This document shows positions 47,869 through 59,120 of a DNA stretch of 64,000 bases, piece after piece. Origin of the DNA: Ustulina deusta. Taxonomy: Eukaryota; Ascomycota; Sordariomycetes; Xylariales; Xylariaceae. The position numbers and the translations under genes are program-made. The stretch is taken from NCBI GenBank assembly GCA_023159155.1, contig JAJNNX010000057.1, positions 248,001-312,000 of the forward strand, in the 5' to 3' direction. A model generated the notes under the pieces. That model had not been told where the DNA came from, ran no database searches, and was given only the letters and a program-made list of their open reading frames with translations. Position 1 is the first letter of the stretch. Every line of letters begins with the position of its first letter.

Positions 47869-48919
47869 GAAGGAGAGGCCAAAATGCCCCCGCTCTTCTA
47901 TCATGCGTAATAATATTTATTGTTATTCATTTACTCATCAACATCGGTATAAGGCTGCTTAATTTTACAAATTGAAACGATCTTCGGCGTCTGGCTAGGC
48001 TTGCTGCGGTATGTTCTCGTGAGAACCGTTGGTGTGCTGCTTTACAAGCCTGAGTTCTGGCGGCCTAGGGTCTTTTCTTTTATCCCTGGCGCAAAAGAAA
48101 CGCAAAACGTCTTCTCAAACACCCAATCTAAAAGGTATTTGATTTTGTAGGCGGAAGAGCAGCTAGTAAATTCACCCTCTTGATCTACACGTCCGATTGG
48201 GAACTCTTACGATCTTCTCTGGTCTACTAACCTGGTAAGTTATAACGTTTTCTCTTTCTCTGAACGGCTCTTATACAAACTACGAAACAACGGACTAGGA
48301 AACCCAAACTTTCTTCCAGCTACTATCGCCGTAGTTTTAACCAAGTCAAACACGGCATCGTTGTATACCACAGGAAACCATCACGCGTAATTAGGTAGTC
48401 CAGTACCCCTACATATGCTAGGCTCATTGTGTCCTTTGGGGAAAAGTGCCACTACCAAGTGCCATGACAGTCTCCCTTTTTACGAATTGTCTGGTCTACA
48501 AGCTTGGGTTGAAGGGGGAGGGACTCAACATAAATGGTTAACGTGCCATAATCGATCTATTATAAATTACTCAATAATACTGTCACACATGGTCCTCTAA
48601 ACGAGGGATAAAAAAGTCGCTGCACGAAGCGCAATGATCTTCCTATTTATTCCTTAGGCGCTACACAGGAGTGTGCCCCAAGACCCTGGGCGTAATCGCC
48701 GAGGAGTCTCAGTCCCTAAAAGCTCCTAAGCATGCACTCATTGACCCTAGCAGATGCGTATTCTAAGCGACAAGGTGCCAGTCACAATAGTTGTATCATC
48801 ATATCATGTCGCTAAATCATGAGTTATCCCTGTTGATGCAAGACACTTGATATACCCCAAGCCTCCCGGCGAAGAACGATAAACCCAACAATCTGCACCC
48901 GCTAATGAAAGCAACCAAC
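47869..48919. other. Convergent intergenic region between reductase and Dna2
   Basis: 1 kb; AT-rich, only short frames. Probable terminators of the two convergent genes. Nothing else recognised. Confidence 0.45.
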
Positions 48920-51900
48920 TCAGTAAACGCCTTCCATCATTTCATTTAGGATATCTCTCGAGACAGGGTTGTTCCGTAGAAGTGCCCTGCCCGTGACGTT
49001 CCCCCTTTTGGGACCCGGTCCTCGATTTTCTTTCCCGGCGAAGATCTGGTTCCTCTTTATGGCACCACCCATGGGAGCCATTTTCTTTGGGCTTTTCTTC
49101 GACGGGGAGGGCAGGCTACCCGGCGCGCCTGTCGCTGTGAACTGCGTTGCGCCGTCCTCGAAAAAGTGACTTTCCAGCGCATCACGAGGCAGATCATACA
49201 CCCACTCACGGTCTTCCATCAGGCGGACAAACCTGCTGAGCATTTCCTGCTCTCCGCTTCCCTTCAGCGTGTCACGGCTCCCAATTACGAGAAGCTTCGT
49301 CTTGGCGCGTGTGAACGCGACATTGATCCGGCGCCAGTCTTTGAGCAGGTCGCCTATGCTGCATGCCTCGTTACTTCGGACTAGACTGAGCACTACAACC
49401 TCCTTGTCCCTGCCCTGGAAGCGGTCGGCCGTGTGTAGCTCGATACTGTTCCCAAATCCACGGAGACCGTGTTTTAACAGGGAGAGCTGCGAGCGATAGT
49501 GAGTCATGACGCCGATTTCACTGGCTGGCACGCCAACGGCGAGGAGGGAATCGACGAGTTGGACGACGACGCGGGCTTCAGTTGGATTGACGATGCGGTT
49601 ACCTTTGGCCTCTTCTCGTGGTGAAGGTAAATAGTCCGTATTGACGAAACGAACCCGTGCATCGGGATCAAGGAGATGATGTAGCCAACAATGATCACTG
49701 CTCCAATTGACGCAAAACGACCTTGGCGTGCCAGGTCGCATGATTGTGTCGGCGTCGTAATGTTTCTGTCGTAAGTGGTCCATATGAGGGATTGCTAACT
49801 TCTGATGGCGCAGTGCTTCAGTGCCACACTTCAGCTGACCTTCGTAGATGAGAGTGTTGCTCAGTGTCATGACATCTTCACACATTCGATATTGGTGTTC
49901 GAGGTTGACAACCGAGTGAGGATGTGTATCTGAGAGCAACTTGAAGAGACTAATATCCAGCCCTCCCTCTCGGGCTTCCTCGTTTTGAACGAGTGGTGGA
50001 AGTTGATTGTGGTCTCCCACTAACACGAAGGTCCGCGCCAGCCGTATTGGCCCTAGGCAAATAGGTAGGGTGATCTGTGACGCCTCATCTACGATGCAGT
50101 AATCAAACGTACGTTCATTGAAGAGAGGGTGGCTTACTCCCAAACAGGTGGTTGCTACGACTGGGGTATCATGCCAAGCATGCCGAATCTCCTCGAAACT
50201 GCTCATCGGCTGATTAGCCAAAATGGCAAACTCCCGAACCTCGGGATGAACCTTCGCTGGCGCTCCAAGTCGGAGGATAGGGAACCGATCTGTCTTCAGT
50301 TTCAACAAGATGTTGTCCACGGCAGAATGAGTGTACGAGGTTAAGAGCACACTCTTCCCCTGGCTAACAAGCGCGCGGATAATATGCGCAATTGTCGTGG
50401 TCTTGCCCGTCCCGGGCATACCAAGCACGAGAGCATAATCCTGGGCGCTCATGACCTTTTGGATGGCTCTTCTTTGGTCCACATTAAGACTTGCCTGTTC
50501 TGCTATCGAGTATTGTGTTGTGGTTGCTTTAAATCGAGGAGAAGCAAGGTCAACCACTAACCGCCTAATCTCCTTCGATCCAAACACGCCCTCTGCCATC
50601 ACTTGAACTAGGTTGTTTCGTACAGTCGCCATGCCATTACTGAACTCGTCCTTGTCTAGGCGGTATCGCAGAGGAACCTCTTTAATCTTTCCTTGCGGCT
50701 GAGCCGGCGTTGCACCTTCTGGGACGACCTCCATGATGCTAGCAAACACTTGGTTGGTATTCTCATCGAATCCAGGACGTCGGATACGCGCGTTGTGAAG
50801 ACGACGATCGACAGCGACGGAAATTCTTTGTTTTCGCACAGCAGTGACGTAGCCGAGGGCTAGTGCAAAATGGCCAGTTTCATCTGAGACTACGATGGGT
50901 TCTCCTACTGCCAGCTGAGAGTCGAGGAAGGAGAAAGTAGAGCTGGCCTTCTCTTTGACGAAAGTATATCGGTATCGATTGATCTTCGGGCTGTCCCCGT
51001 CTTCGAATGCGGAGCCTTCTTCGATAATGACGTTGGCAAAGCAACGCCCAACCTTCTCACGTTCCGTGCTGACCATAGTCCAGAGCTCTCGTCGTAATTT
51101 TTGACCTTCTTTCTCTTCCTTTGTCAATAGATGTTCCCATTTCAAAAAGAACTCTTGGTGTGCCGGGGTGAGATGCTGGACCACTTCATCGAACTTCCCT
51201 TTGACGCCGCTTGTTTCGGCATCACCGTCATCGGCAAGCTTATGATAAATGAAACAAGATACCTTGGCATAACACTTGCCACAAGTGTTCGCACTTTTCT
51301 TCATTGGTGGAAGCTGTACACTCCGTTCCCTCACGTAGCACGCTAGCTGGTTGCGCTGCATAATCATATGCCGAAGCTCGCTGCGTATCGTTGGAATTCG
51401 GTATGTCTGTGAGGTCTCCATGTAATATAAGACTCCATAAACGATCTCAATATCGTATCGGTCTGACAGCAAAAGATTATATAGTGCCGTCTGGGCCATA
51501 TGGTTCGGTGTCGCATTTTTGCCCGTTTTCACCTCGAAGGGTACGGTGAGAATTCGTCTCTGAGGACCCTCTTTCATAGTCACTTGAACCGTCGCATCAA
51601 TATTTCCCTTTAACCCGTACATCGGGGACCACACATGCTCTTCAACATCCAGTAGCTTGGTAACACTCATATTCGCCCTGTCTCCTTTTCGACCCTGGAC
51701 TATGGCATCAGGCTATGAAACGGTTAGCGGAGGAAACTTGATCAATGCATCAAATGGTCGCAAGCACAAACCTTGGGGAAAGCAGAGACGAATGTCTTTG
51801 CCCAAGCTTTTAGCTCTGGCATTTTGGACCTGAGATGATTGCGGGCATCGCTAATTGCAACTTGGATAATATACAAATCTTCTACATGTTTCTCGGTAAT

Positions 51901-54027
51901 CTTGCAGATCACTGCGTCCAAAAATTCAGGGGTCCAATTGTTCGCCAACAAGGCTTCTTGGAAAATTTCATGGAGCAGAGTGCCATAGACGAGGGGTGGT
52001 GTCTTGTCACTAGTTGCCTTCACACGATCCTGGAGAACAGATCTCCGCATGCAGGTGAAACTGTCCGCAACGACTGTGGCCGAGATCAACTGGTCTGGGT
52101 GTAGGATTAAAATGTTGTGCAAGTTGTCTATGACGCATTGCCCCGAAGGTTGGAAATCGCCAATAATGTGAATATATGATTTCGGGCTGGCTGACGTTTC
52201 TACCCAGTCTCCTCGAAGATGCACCGTTTTCATGGTCTTTGATCGGTCGACTTCGACCAACAACACCTTGAAAAAATGTTAGCAGCAGGTGAACCAGCCA
52301 GCGTCGTGTGCTTACCTTCTCTGGCAATTCTCTGCCCTGGTCGTCTATGTACTGGCTCTGCAAAACCTGAGTGATAAGATAGCGCTGGATTGTCTTAGGT
52401 TTTTGAGATGGCTAGTAATCATGTGAGCGAGTATACAGCATGGTATTGCGGACATGACTTACGTACAAGTGGTACTGATCCATTGGGCTGCTTGGCCGAT
52501 TGCGTGGCAGCTATTTCAGCAGCTTCGAAATCAAAATCGCCACCAAAGTCGTCCCCATACATATCATCTACCGATTCATCAGGAACGAGCCCTTGTGAGG
52601 CTGTGCTCACAGGAACGGGAGCCTGGGGAACGTTGGTACGCTGGCCGGTATTACAAGCAGAATCAATCTGTGATAACAAGTCTCCAGCGTCGGCGAATAT
52701 GTCATCATCTAGGTCGGCAAACTCGTCCAATGTGTCTGCACTTTGAGCGGTACTATTTGGGTTTGCGGTTTGCCTCGCGATGGGTGTTCGTGGGTGCGGT
52801 ACACGGGATTCTTGCTCCAGTGCGGAGCTGATATCGACATCTAAACTCATCAGTGTATCGTCATCGAAATCGTCATCCCCGTAATCGGACGAGGGATCTG
52901 CCGTACTGGCCTCCTTCGGCACACCGACAGCTCCTGGGATATGGGGAAGTGGAGGCTTCGAAGGAGATGGGCGCCGCTTTGGCGACCCGGAGACATGGTC
53001 GGCAGGGTTGAACCGTCTTTTTCGAGGTGACGGCGATTTCAGAACATCTCGTTGCGCTTGGGCAGCTCTAGATCGGTTGAGCTCGCCTGTCACACTCTTC
53101 AATAAGGCATTGACCATTGAGGATTTGGAATTGTTCCTTGGGCTCTCTTCAACGGCAATGCTCATGGAGGGGGCGGTCTCGGCGCGTTCGACGCGGCGAC
53201 GCTTAGGCCAATTGTCTCCGCAGCTGATAGCTCTCCTCAGCCCCCCCTCGCCACGGCCGCCGCCCACAAACTTGGGGGGTTGGGGAGAAGAAGAGACCAT
53301 GATCTGGGCCAAAGCCGGGTTGGCTGCTCCCAAGGGTGTGGTGGCGGCAGAACCGCTCAGCGAGAAGCGATCCCAGAGTTCGATGGCGGGATCTGCGCGA
53401 GGCGACTTGAGAGCGGCAGACAGCCTCTTGACATTGACGGCCGGCGTCATCGTCCTGGAGGCGGCGGCGGGCGAGGACACGGGCGAAGAACTACGCGCCC
53501 TCTTGGACCCCCGTTTTCGCGGCATTGGCGACACGCCGTACATGGGTTTCTGTTTTGTATCCCATTCGATCTTTTCCTGCGGACTGACGTCTTCATCTTC
53601 GCCCTTGACATCGGAGTCGCCAATCAGATCCCGCCAGGCGAGCCGGTTCACGGGGGTGCTCAGGTGCTGCATGGGAGCTGAGGGCACGTTGGACGGGAGA
53701 GATGCGGCGTCGCGCTTGACGGGGCTGTCGTTCTCGTCGACAGACTCTCGTTTCGGGGGCTCGTCGGCTTCGGGGGCTCGAGCAGGAGGGCAGAAGTTGA
53801 AAGCATTGAGTTTGTGCTTGGTGGCGTCGGCAACGCGATCGAGGGGCTGCGGACGAGCATTCGAAGCAGCCGAGGGCTGGCTGACAGCAGAATGGCTTCT
53901 GGATTTGTGCCAGCGCTGGCGGGTCTGCTAGCATACCCATGCTCGTCAGAACGATCATGGACACACTCACGTTCGCACTCACCTTGAGAGAGCCGTTCTG
54001 CTCCGAGAAAGACTTCTGGAGGGGCAT
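48920..54027 (-). CDS. DNA2: Dna2, DNA replication ATP-dependent helicase/nuclease
   Basis: Nuclease-helicase that trims long flaps in Okazaki-fragment processing and resects DNA ends; 1628 residues. Minus-strand exons 54027-53983, 53924-52467, 52411-52316, 52266-51772 and 51712-48920 total 1629 codons. The N-terminal 500 residues are disordered and basic, with SP/TP sites and KRRRVERAE. The nuclease domain has YGTLLHEIFQ, MYGLKGNIDAT and PFEVKTGK, the last being the E-x-K active site; its iron-sulfur cysteines are SFTCMRR and CGKCYAKVSC. The SF1B helicase shows Walker A GMPGTGKTTT, SYTHSAVDN, IVDEASQ, VGDHNQLPP, EHQYRM, and motif VI NVAFTRAKTKLLVIG. All four introns are 49-59 bp, unlike the long introner-type ones elsewhere. 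The start ATG at 54027 opens MPLQKSFSEQNG as in relatives. Divergent from the next gene. Confidence 0.96.
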
Positions 54028-54597
54028 GGCGGCTTGCTGCTTCTAGTCGACTGGCTGGATCATGCTTGTTCAACCACGGAACCGAGCAGGCGAGTGGTCA
54101 ATTAGGGATACATGTACAAGGGCGGGTGCATAGAGCGCAGAAAAACAAGAGAAGAGGGGGGTGATTGTTCTTGAATTGGGTGTCGGTGGAAGTCAGAAGT
54201 CCCTTCGAGTTGTTTGCATCCATCTATCTTATCTAAAGTGCGGGCTGGGAGACGCGGTCAAGCGCGTCGCGGCCTGCGAAAGTCAATAGAACGCGCCGAG
54301 CCACAGACCCACAAATTATTGATTAGGTATTCGAGGCTTGACGTCAGACAGTTGCAATGGGGAGCATGCCAGTAACCATAGCCCCCCCCCCAAAGATGGC
54401 CCAAGCTCCCCAGCACCTTCGCCTGGCCTACCTGCCACTGACCAGCGATCTTCAAGCATCAGGTGATCTGGTATCGCTCACTCATCATCATCATCATCAT
54501 CAACCCCGATACCTTCATCACCCACTCTCATTCCACGACAGCCATCAACACGGGCTGTCTTTTACGATGAAAAGCGCATAAGGCAAGGAATGAGAAA
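54028..54597. other. Divergent promoter region of Dna2 and the membrane-protein gene
   Basis: 570 bp serving two divergent starts. Contains an ATC/CAT trinucleotide run at 54483-54503. No gene recognised; the frames at 54258-54455 (-) and 54357-54581 (+) are unsupported. Confidence 0.5.
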
Positions 54598-55869
54598 ATG
54601 ACGTCTGCTGGAGATTCAGACAGCCCATTTGGAGCAGGCGACAGTGACGAGACCCCTACCCACAACAAGCCATGGCCCCTCGTCGACCCTTTCGTGCAGG
54701 GCCGCTTCGAGAGGAAGTTCCTCGCAAACGGAGAGACCATCGACTTCGACAGCTTCCCGAAGCTGCAGTTTTGGTCGCCGTGGTTCGGCTTCTCCGACAT
54801 CTTCCGCGTATTGCACGTACTCAGGAGGGTCTCGACTCACTCCTCCGCTGCTCGGCGTCCGTTGACCGGCACCGAGGCGAACGCCCTCGGGGAGCATACC
54901 GCCAATTCCATTCGCTACTTTACTTGGGCACAGCCGGTATCTTCTGCTATCGCCCTCGCCATCGCCGTGAACTCGAGGCACACCTTCTCGTTTCCCTTCT
55001 ACCGGCCTAAGATGATCAAGTTTGATCCTTATTCTTTCCCTACGAGGAGGTTCCGAATTCTGACAGGCCCCCGGGCTGCTCTTATGTGGCATGTTACGCG
55101 TTACATCGCCTATTTGCCTTTGGCTTGGATCCCGACGTCAATAGTCTTCAACTCTATAGCCGAAAATTCCTTTGTAGCGCATGCGCGAAGAGATCCGCGC
55201 CTTACTAGCTTGATCCAACAGGGCCACCAAAAGCTACAAAATCGGCAGCAGCAGCCGCAACCATGGCGCCGACCGGGTGTTCCGAATCCTGTGGGGACGG
55301 TTCCTCCCCAGAATCCGCAACAAACCGGTGATGGAGCGTATAGAGACGGCTCAACACCTCAAGATTATGGCAGCACCGACTATTCTGCTCAGCCAAGCAG
55401 CGCTTTTGGGCGGCCCGGTGCAGCCACTGAGGGCCCTCGAGCTACGCAGCCAGACCGGGCTCGAAGTTCGCGGCGTGAGGATGACGATCACCATGACCTC
55501 TTTGAGGATGACGATGCTTCACCGGTAGCACCGTCAGCTAGAAAGCAAGAGGTGGGGAAAGGACAATCTACCTCACCCGGCTCGTCTTGGGACCGTATCA
55601 GACAACAAGCAAAAGCAGGTGACCCAAATTGGGAGAGGGGTGATTCATCTGGCCAGGGACGAGGATGGGCGCAACTGAGGCAAGATAAAACACGAGACTC
55701 AAGGGATTCTGCTCCCAAAACTGATAGCTATTCTTATTCAACTGATGATGAGGAGAGAGAGGGGCGAAATTACGAGAAAGAGCAGGCTCAAAAGGAGTTC
55801 GATGCCCTAGTCGAAGCTGAAAGGCGTGATGATAGTGGCAGTAGCAACAGCCAAGGCTGGCGAAGGTAA
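54598..55869 (+). CDS. Conserved fungal membrane-associated protein of unknown function
   Basis: Single-exon gene, 423 residues. I recall similar uncharacterised proteins in other ascomycetes (FERKFLANGETIDFDSFPKL, SPWFGFSDIFRVLHVLRR, RPLTGTEANALGEH) but know no function. Two or three moderately hydrophobic segments occur, around residues 115-130 (FTWAQPVSSAIALAIAV) and 165-190 (LMWHVTRYIAYLPLAWIPTS), so it may be a membrane protein. The C-terminal half from about residue 205 is Gln/Pro/Ser-rich, strongly charged and disordered, ending in an acidic-basic helix (EREGRNYEKEQAQKEFDALV). The ATG at 54598 follows a stop in frame. Convergent with the flavoprotein gene, 267 bp apart. Confidence 0.7.
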   Translation: MTSAGDSDSPFGAGDSDETPTHNKPWPLVDPFVQGRFERKFLANGETIDFDSFPKLQFWSPWFGFSDIFRVLHVLRRVSTHSSAARRPLTGTEANALGEHTANSIRYFTWAQPVSSAIALAIAVNSRHTFSFPFYRPKMIKFDPYSFPTRRFRILTGPRAALMWHVTRYIAYLPLAWIPTSIVFNSIAENSFVAHARRDPRLTSLIQQGHQKLQNRQQQPQPWRRPGVPNPVGTVPPQNPQQTGDGAYRDGSTPQDYGSTDYSAQPSSAFGRPGAATEGPRATQPDRARSSRREDDDHHDLFEDDDASPVAPSARKQEVGKGQSTSPGSSWDRIRQQAKAGDPNWERGDSSGQGRGWAQLRQDKTRDSRDSAPKTDSYSYSTDDEEREGRNYEKEQAQKEFDALVEAERRDDSGSSNSQGWRR

Positions 55870-56136
55870 TGACGAATATCCCAGCTGAATATGAACATGG
55901 AGAAAGATTCCTCGAGGTTCAAATTCGTGTATGACATGTAAAGCGGCATTGTACAGCTAGGGGGTTCTGCGATTTACCTCTCTACTTAGCATCTCGATTG
56001 TCAGGAACGGATTCATCGTGTTTCGTATTCAAACTATCTACTAGCTAAAGATATTTGTATGCATCTTGATCTGACATGCGGGAAAGGAAGAGAGAAGCAG
56101 ACAACGCCGCCCGGGTCAGGCTCTTATCTATTGATA

Positions 56137-57399
56137 CTACGACTCCTTCGTCCACTGCTTTCCACTCCACAGACTTGCCGTGGTCCACAACCAATAGTCG
56201 CGCCCCTTGATTAACCACACAAAGAAACAGGGAATCTTCATTCCCATTGCGGCACCAACCCCCTTGCTCTTCCCAATAGGCACGAGCTGTGTCTCACGGG
56301 TATCCTCTTTGAATACCCTGTCCTCGCCCGCCACCTGCTCCGATTGGCCGGCCTCGAGTAGCAAATCGCGTTTGATGTTGGCGCAGAGTACGGGTACCAT
56401 GGAAAAGATATTATGTATCGCGGGGCGAGCAGCTGCCGACACGTCGCCGATGGCATAGACTCTCCCTCCGGCCCCGACGACGCGCAGGGTCGAGGCGTCG
56501 GCGTGAACCCGCCCGTCCGGGCATCGCAGGGTGTCCGACACGAAGTCGGTGTTCGGTATGACACCCGTCGCGGGAATGTACAGATCGGCCTGCAGGGTCT
56601 CTCCACTATCCAGAGTTAGCGTCGCATTTGCCGCGACATCCTCCACGCCAGCTGTGGCCGGGACAACGGTTACCACACGCCTGTTATGCACGATACGCAC
56701 TCCAACCTTTGCCAGGTAAGTTTCAGCCGTTTGCGCGATAGTTGGCCGCAGATACGGCAAGATGCGTGAGCCGCCGCTCAGAAGGGTGACTTGCACCTTG
56801 GGGTTTGACAAAGTCGAGCTCAGCCAGCCCGCCCGCCCGTTCAAATGCTCGCCGAGTTCACCGGCCACCTCGACGCCAGACGCACCACCGCCTGCAACTA
56901 CGATGTGCTTAGCCTTAGGTAACGCCCCGCGGAACACGCTCCAGCTTGACTTGAGTGCTGTCTCATCTCTGGTAAATCCAAGAAGCGGCGACGGGGTAGA
57001 AGCTCCGGTAGCGATAACCAGCGCGTGGTATGTGATCTTCAACTTAGCACTGCTGCCGTCGCCGCCTTTGGCTAGAACGACCGAGATAGTTCGGTTCTCA
57101 TGGTCTAACGCCGTCGCCGTTCCCTGCTTAAAGACGAAGCTGCCGGGCGTGTATTGTGAGAAGCTCTCGGGTACGCTCACGAAGAGCTTGTCCTGCGGGA
57201 ACATGGCATCCGAGATAAGGGCGCGCGGAGCGGCGGGCCGGCACATGGTCTGTGAAGACGTGCTGATGAGGATCACCTGGTAGGATTTCGAGCCTGGTAG
57301 CTTCGGTACGGCATGTTTGAGGACGTAGTGCGCTGTCGATACACCGCCATAAGAGCCGCCTAGGATGACGATATTTTTCTTGTCGTCCGCAATCGACAT
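56137..57399 (-). CDS. AIF/FSP1-like FAD-dependent NAD(P)H oxidoreductase
   Basis: Pyridine-nucleotide-disulfide-type flavoprotein of 420 residues, of the AIF/AMID/FSP1 group that passes electrons from NAD(P)H to quinone or oxygen. Single exon. The FAD dinucleotide-binding motif NIVILGGSYGGVSTAHYVLK stands at the N-terminus when the ATG at 57399 is used; an in-frame ATG at 57489 would put a hydrophobic 30-residue leader before it, possibly a membrane anchor, but it looks less like relatives. ATGASTPSPLLGF and the NAD motif HIVVAGGGASGVEVAGELGE follow, then RVYAIGDVSA for the second FAD contact. No redox-active CxxC is present, consistent with AIF-like rather than disulfide-reductase members. 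The C-terminus has a hydrophobic IPCFFVWLIKGRDYWLW segment. Confidence 0.85.
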   Translation of the reverse strand: MSIADDKKNIVILGGSYGGVSTAHYVLKHAVPKLPGSKSYQVILISTSSQTMCRPAAPRALISDAMFPQDKLFVSVPESFSQYTPGSFVFKQGTATALDHENRTISVVLAKGGDGSSAKLKITYHALVIATGASTPSPLLGFTRDETALKSSWSVFRGALPKAKHIVVAGGGASGVEVAGELGEHLNGRAGWLSSTLSNPKVQVTLLSGGSRILPYLRPTIAQTAETYLAKVGVRIVHNRRVVTVVPATAGVEDVAANATLTLDSGETLQADLYIPATGVIPNTDFVSDTLRCPDGRVHADASTLRVVGAGGRVYAIGDVSAAARPAIHNIFSMVPVLCANIKRDLLLEAGQSEQVAGEDRVFKEDTRETQLVPIGKSKGVGAAMGMKIPCFFVWLIKGRDYWLWTTASLWSGKQWTKES

Positions 57400-57549
57400 C
57401 TTCCAATGGAGTGAGTAGATAAAGCACAGTCTCAGATCACCAATCACGATCCAGGGAGAAATAAGAGACACCAATTCAATTGCAAGCAATGCTCAAACAC
57501 AACCATTGCTACTTATATACTTCCACATTCGAGAAATCTCCATCAGCTG

Positions 57550-57571
57550 GACGGACGGACGGACGGACGGA
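57550..57571 (+). repeat. GGAC tetranucleotide microsatellite
   Basis: Consecutive GGAC units starting after CAGCTGGAC, upstream (in transcription sense) of the FSP1-like gene, which lies on the opposite strand. Confidence 0.85.
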
Positions 57572-59087
57572 CCAACGCCTACAATTCAGGTATCGAGCAG
57601 TATGTCGAGGTCGCCCAACCAGGCGCGCGTCGGCCGAACTGACGGACGAATCCCCCCGTCTCATCTCCCCGTAACATGCCTCGTTCAGCTCGCCGCTGCA
57701 CAGGGCTCTCGAAATGCGCTTTGTATTATGCATTTATCACATCGTGTCGATTGTCGAAATACGTCCACAGAGCACAGGCTCGGAGTGACTCCCCGGCAAT
57801 TGGGATATTGGGAGTAAGGTCAAGATGCCAAGGCCAACAAGTGCCTATTTAGCACGCTGTACTGTGCAGCGCTATCCATGGCCGTCGATTGAATTCTTCG
57901 TATCTTGGAAGATTGGGAAAGCCGACGACGAAAAAGATGCCTTCATACCGATCTCCCTTACTTTCCCTCGGTAGATAAGTTGCTAGTTCAAACTCGGGCG
58001 ATCCTGTCGTTCTCCTCTCATCAGCTTAGCGATACCGGCGCAACTACCACGATAATTTCAGCAAGTTGTCTTCCTCATCACCATCTTCTTCTTCTTCTTC
58101 CTCGTCACCGTCGCCGGTCTTTCGGGTCACAAATACCGCCTAACGCCGATCAACTGGAAGCGTGATACCGCTACATGTTCGGCCAACCGGTCAGGGCCTC
58201 TTGGACCAAAGTCACGCAGTACAGTAGCATATTGCGATGCGAATCGCAGGCGCATTGGCCGTCGTGGTACTGTCGCACTAGATCAGATGCGCATAATGAT
58301 GTACAGTGCCTGTCCGTGGATACGCGACATTGCCAGTGGCCCCATCCCAGCCTTTTGGTTCCGAGACATGGCCGCTCGCGATACACAAAACAGCGGCACA
58401 TGCCCTCACATTCGCGGGCGTCCAATGGATGCCTACAATAACAACAACAGTGAGTGAGAAGGACGTCCGTTTTCTATCGCTTGCATCTGCGCCTCGACCG
58501 TCCATCCCGCGTGTCAACACACGGCAATTGGTGCTATCTCTCTCCATTCCATAGAATGCAGCACTCAAGCTGTTGGACGGTTTACACCGAACCCTGCACG
58601 GAACTCTCACGGGGCGGGGAAAACCGGTTGTCCCGTGGGGGTCCTCATCTGCATGCAGGCCCAGCACGACTACACGGTGAGCAGGTAGGCAGTGTGTGCT
58701 GGTGATGGACACGCGATGCGGGGCGGCCGCACCCAGATGTCTTTACCTACCTACCTAGGTAGATGGTCTGTAGAAAGGTGTCGCATGTCCAATGGCGATG
58801 ATAGGATGACATAATGAGAGAGTGCCACTAAGTACCTAATACGGTCCCGCTGCACATGCGTATCACTCCGTACTGCCCAAACCCGTCTAACCTTGGACAG
58901 ACCTTAGAAGACTGGGTCCATTCGACATGTCGTCACTAACACGAGGTAGATAGCGCCGACTTGCAGCAGGCATTGGCGATTGCATACAGCCTGATATGGG
59001 ATTTGGTGACATGATTCGGGGAGAATAGTAATAGTCTCAGCTGGACGGACAAATGAGCCCAAGTCGATCAGTGATGTGGTATCTATG

Positions 59088-59088
<1 letters not shown>

Positions 59089-59119
<31 letters not shown>
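59089..59119 (+). repeat. ATCT tetranucleotide microsatellite
   Basis: A run of about seven ATCT units, ending CTATCTTGTCC. Preceded by an imperfect unit (ATCTATG). Confidence 0.9.

Positions 59120-59120
<1 letters not shown>

Noticed and set aside
58278..58712. Minus-strand 144-residue frame as a gene
   Set aside because: No family resemblance, no start context or splice structure, and a same-length frame exists on the other strand; it lies in a gene-poor, microsatellite-bearing region.
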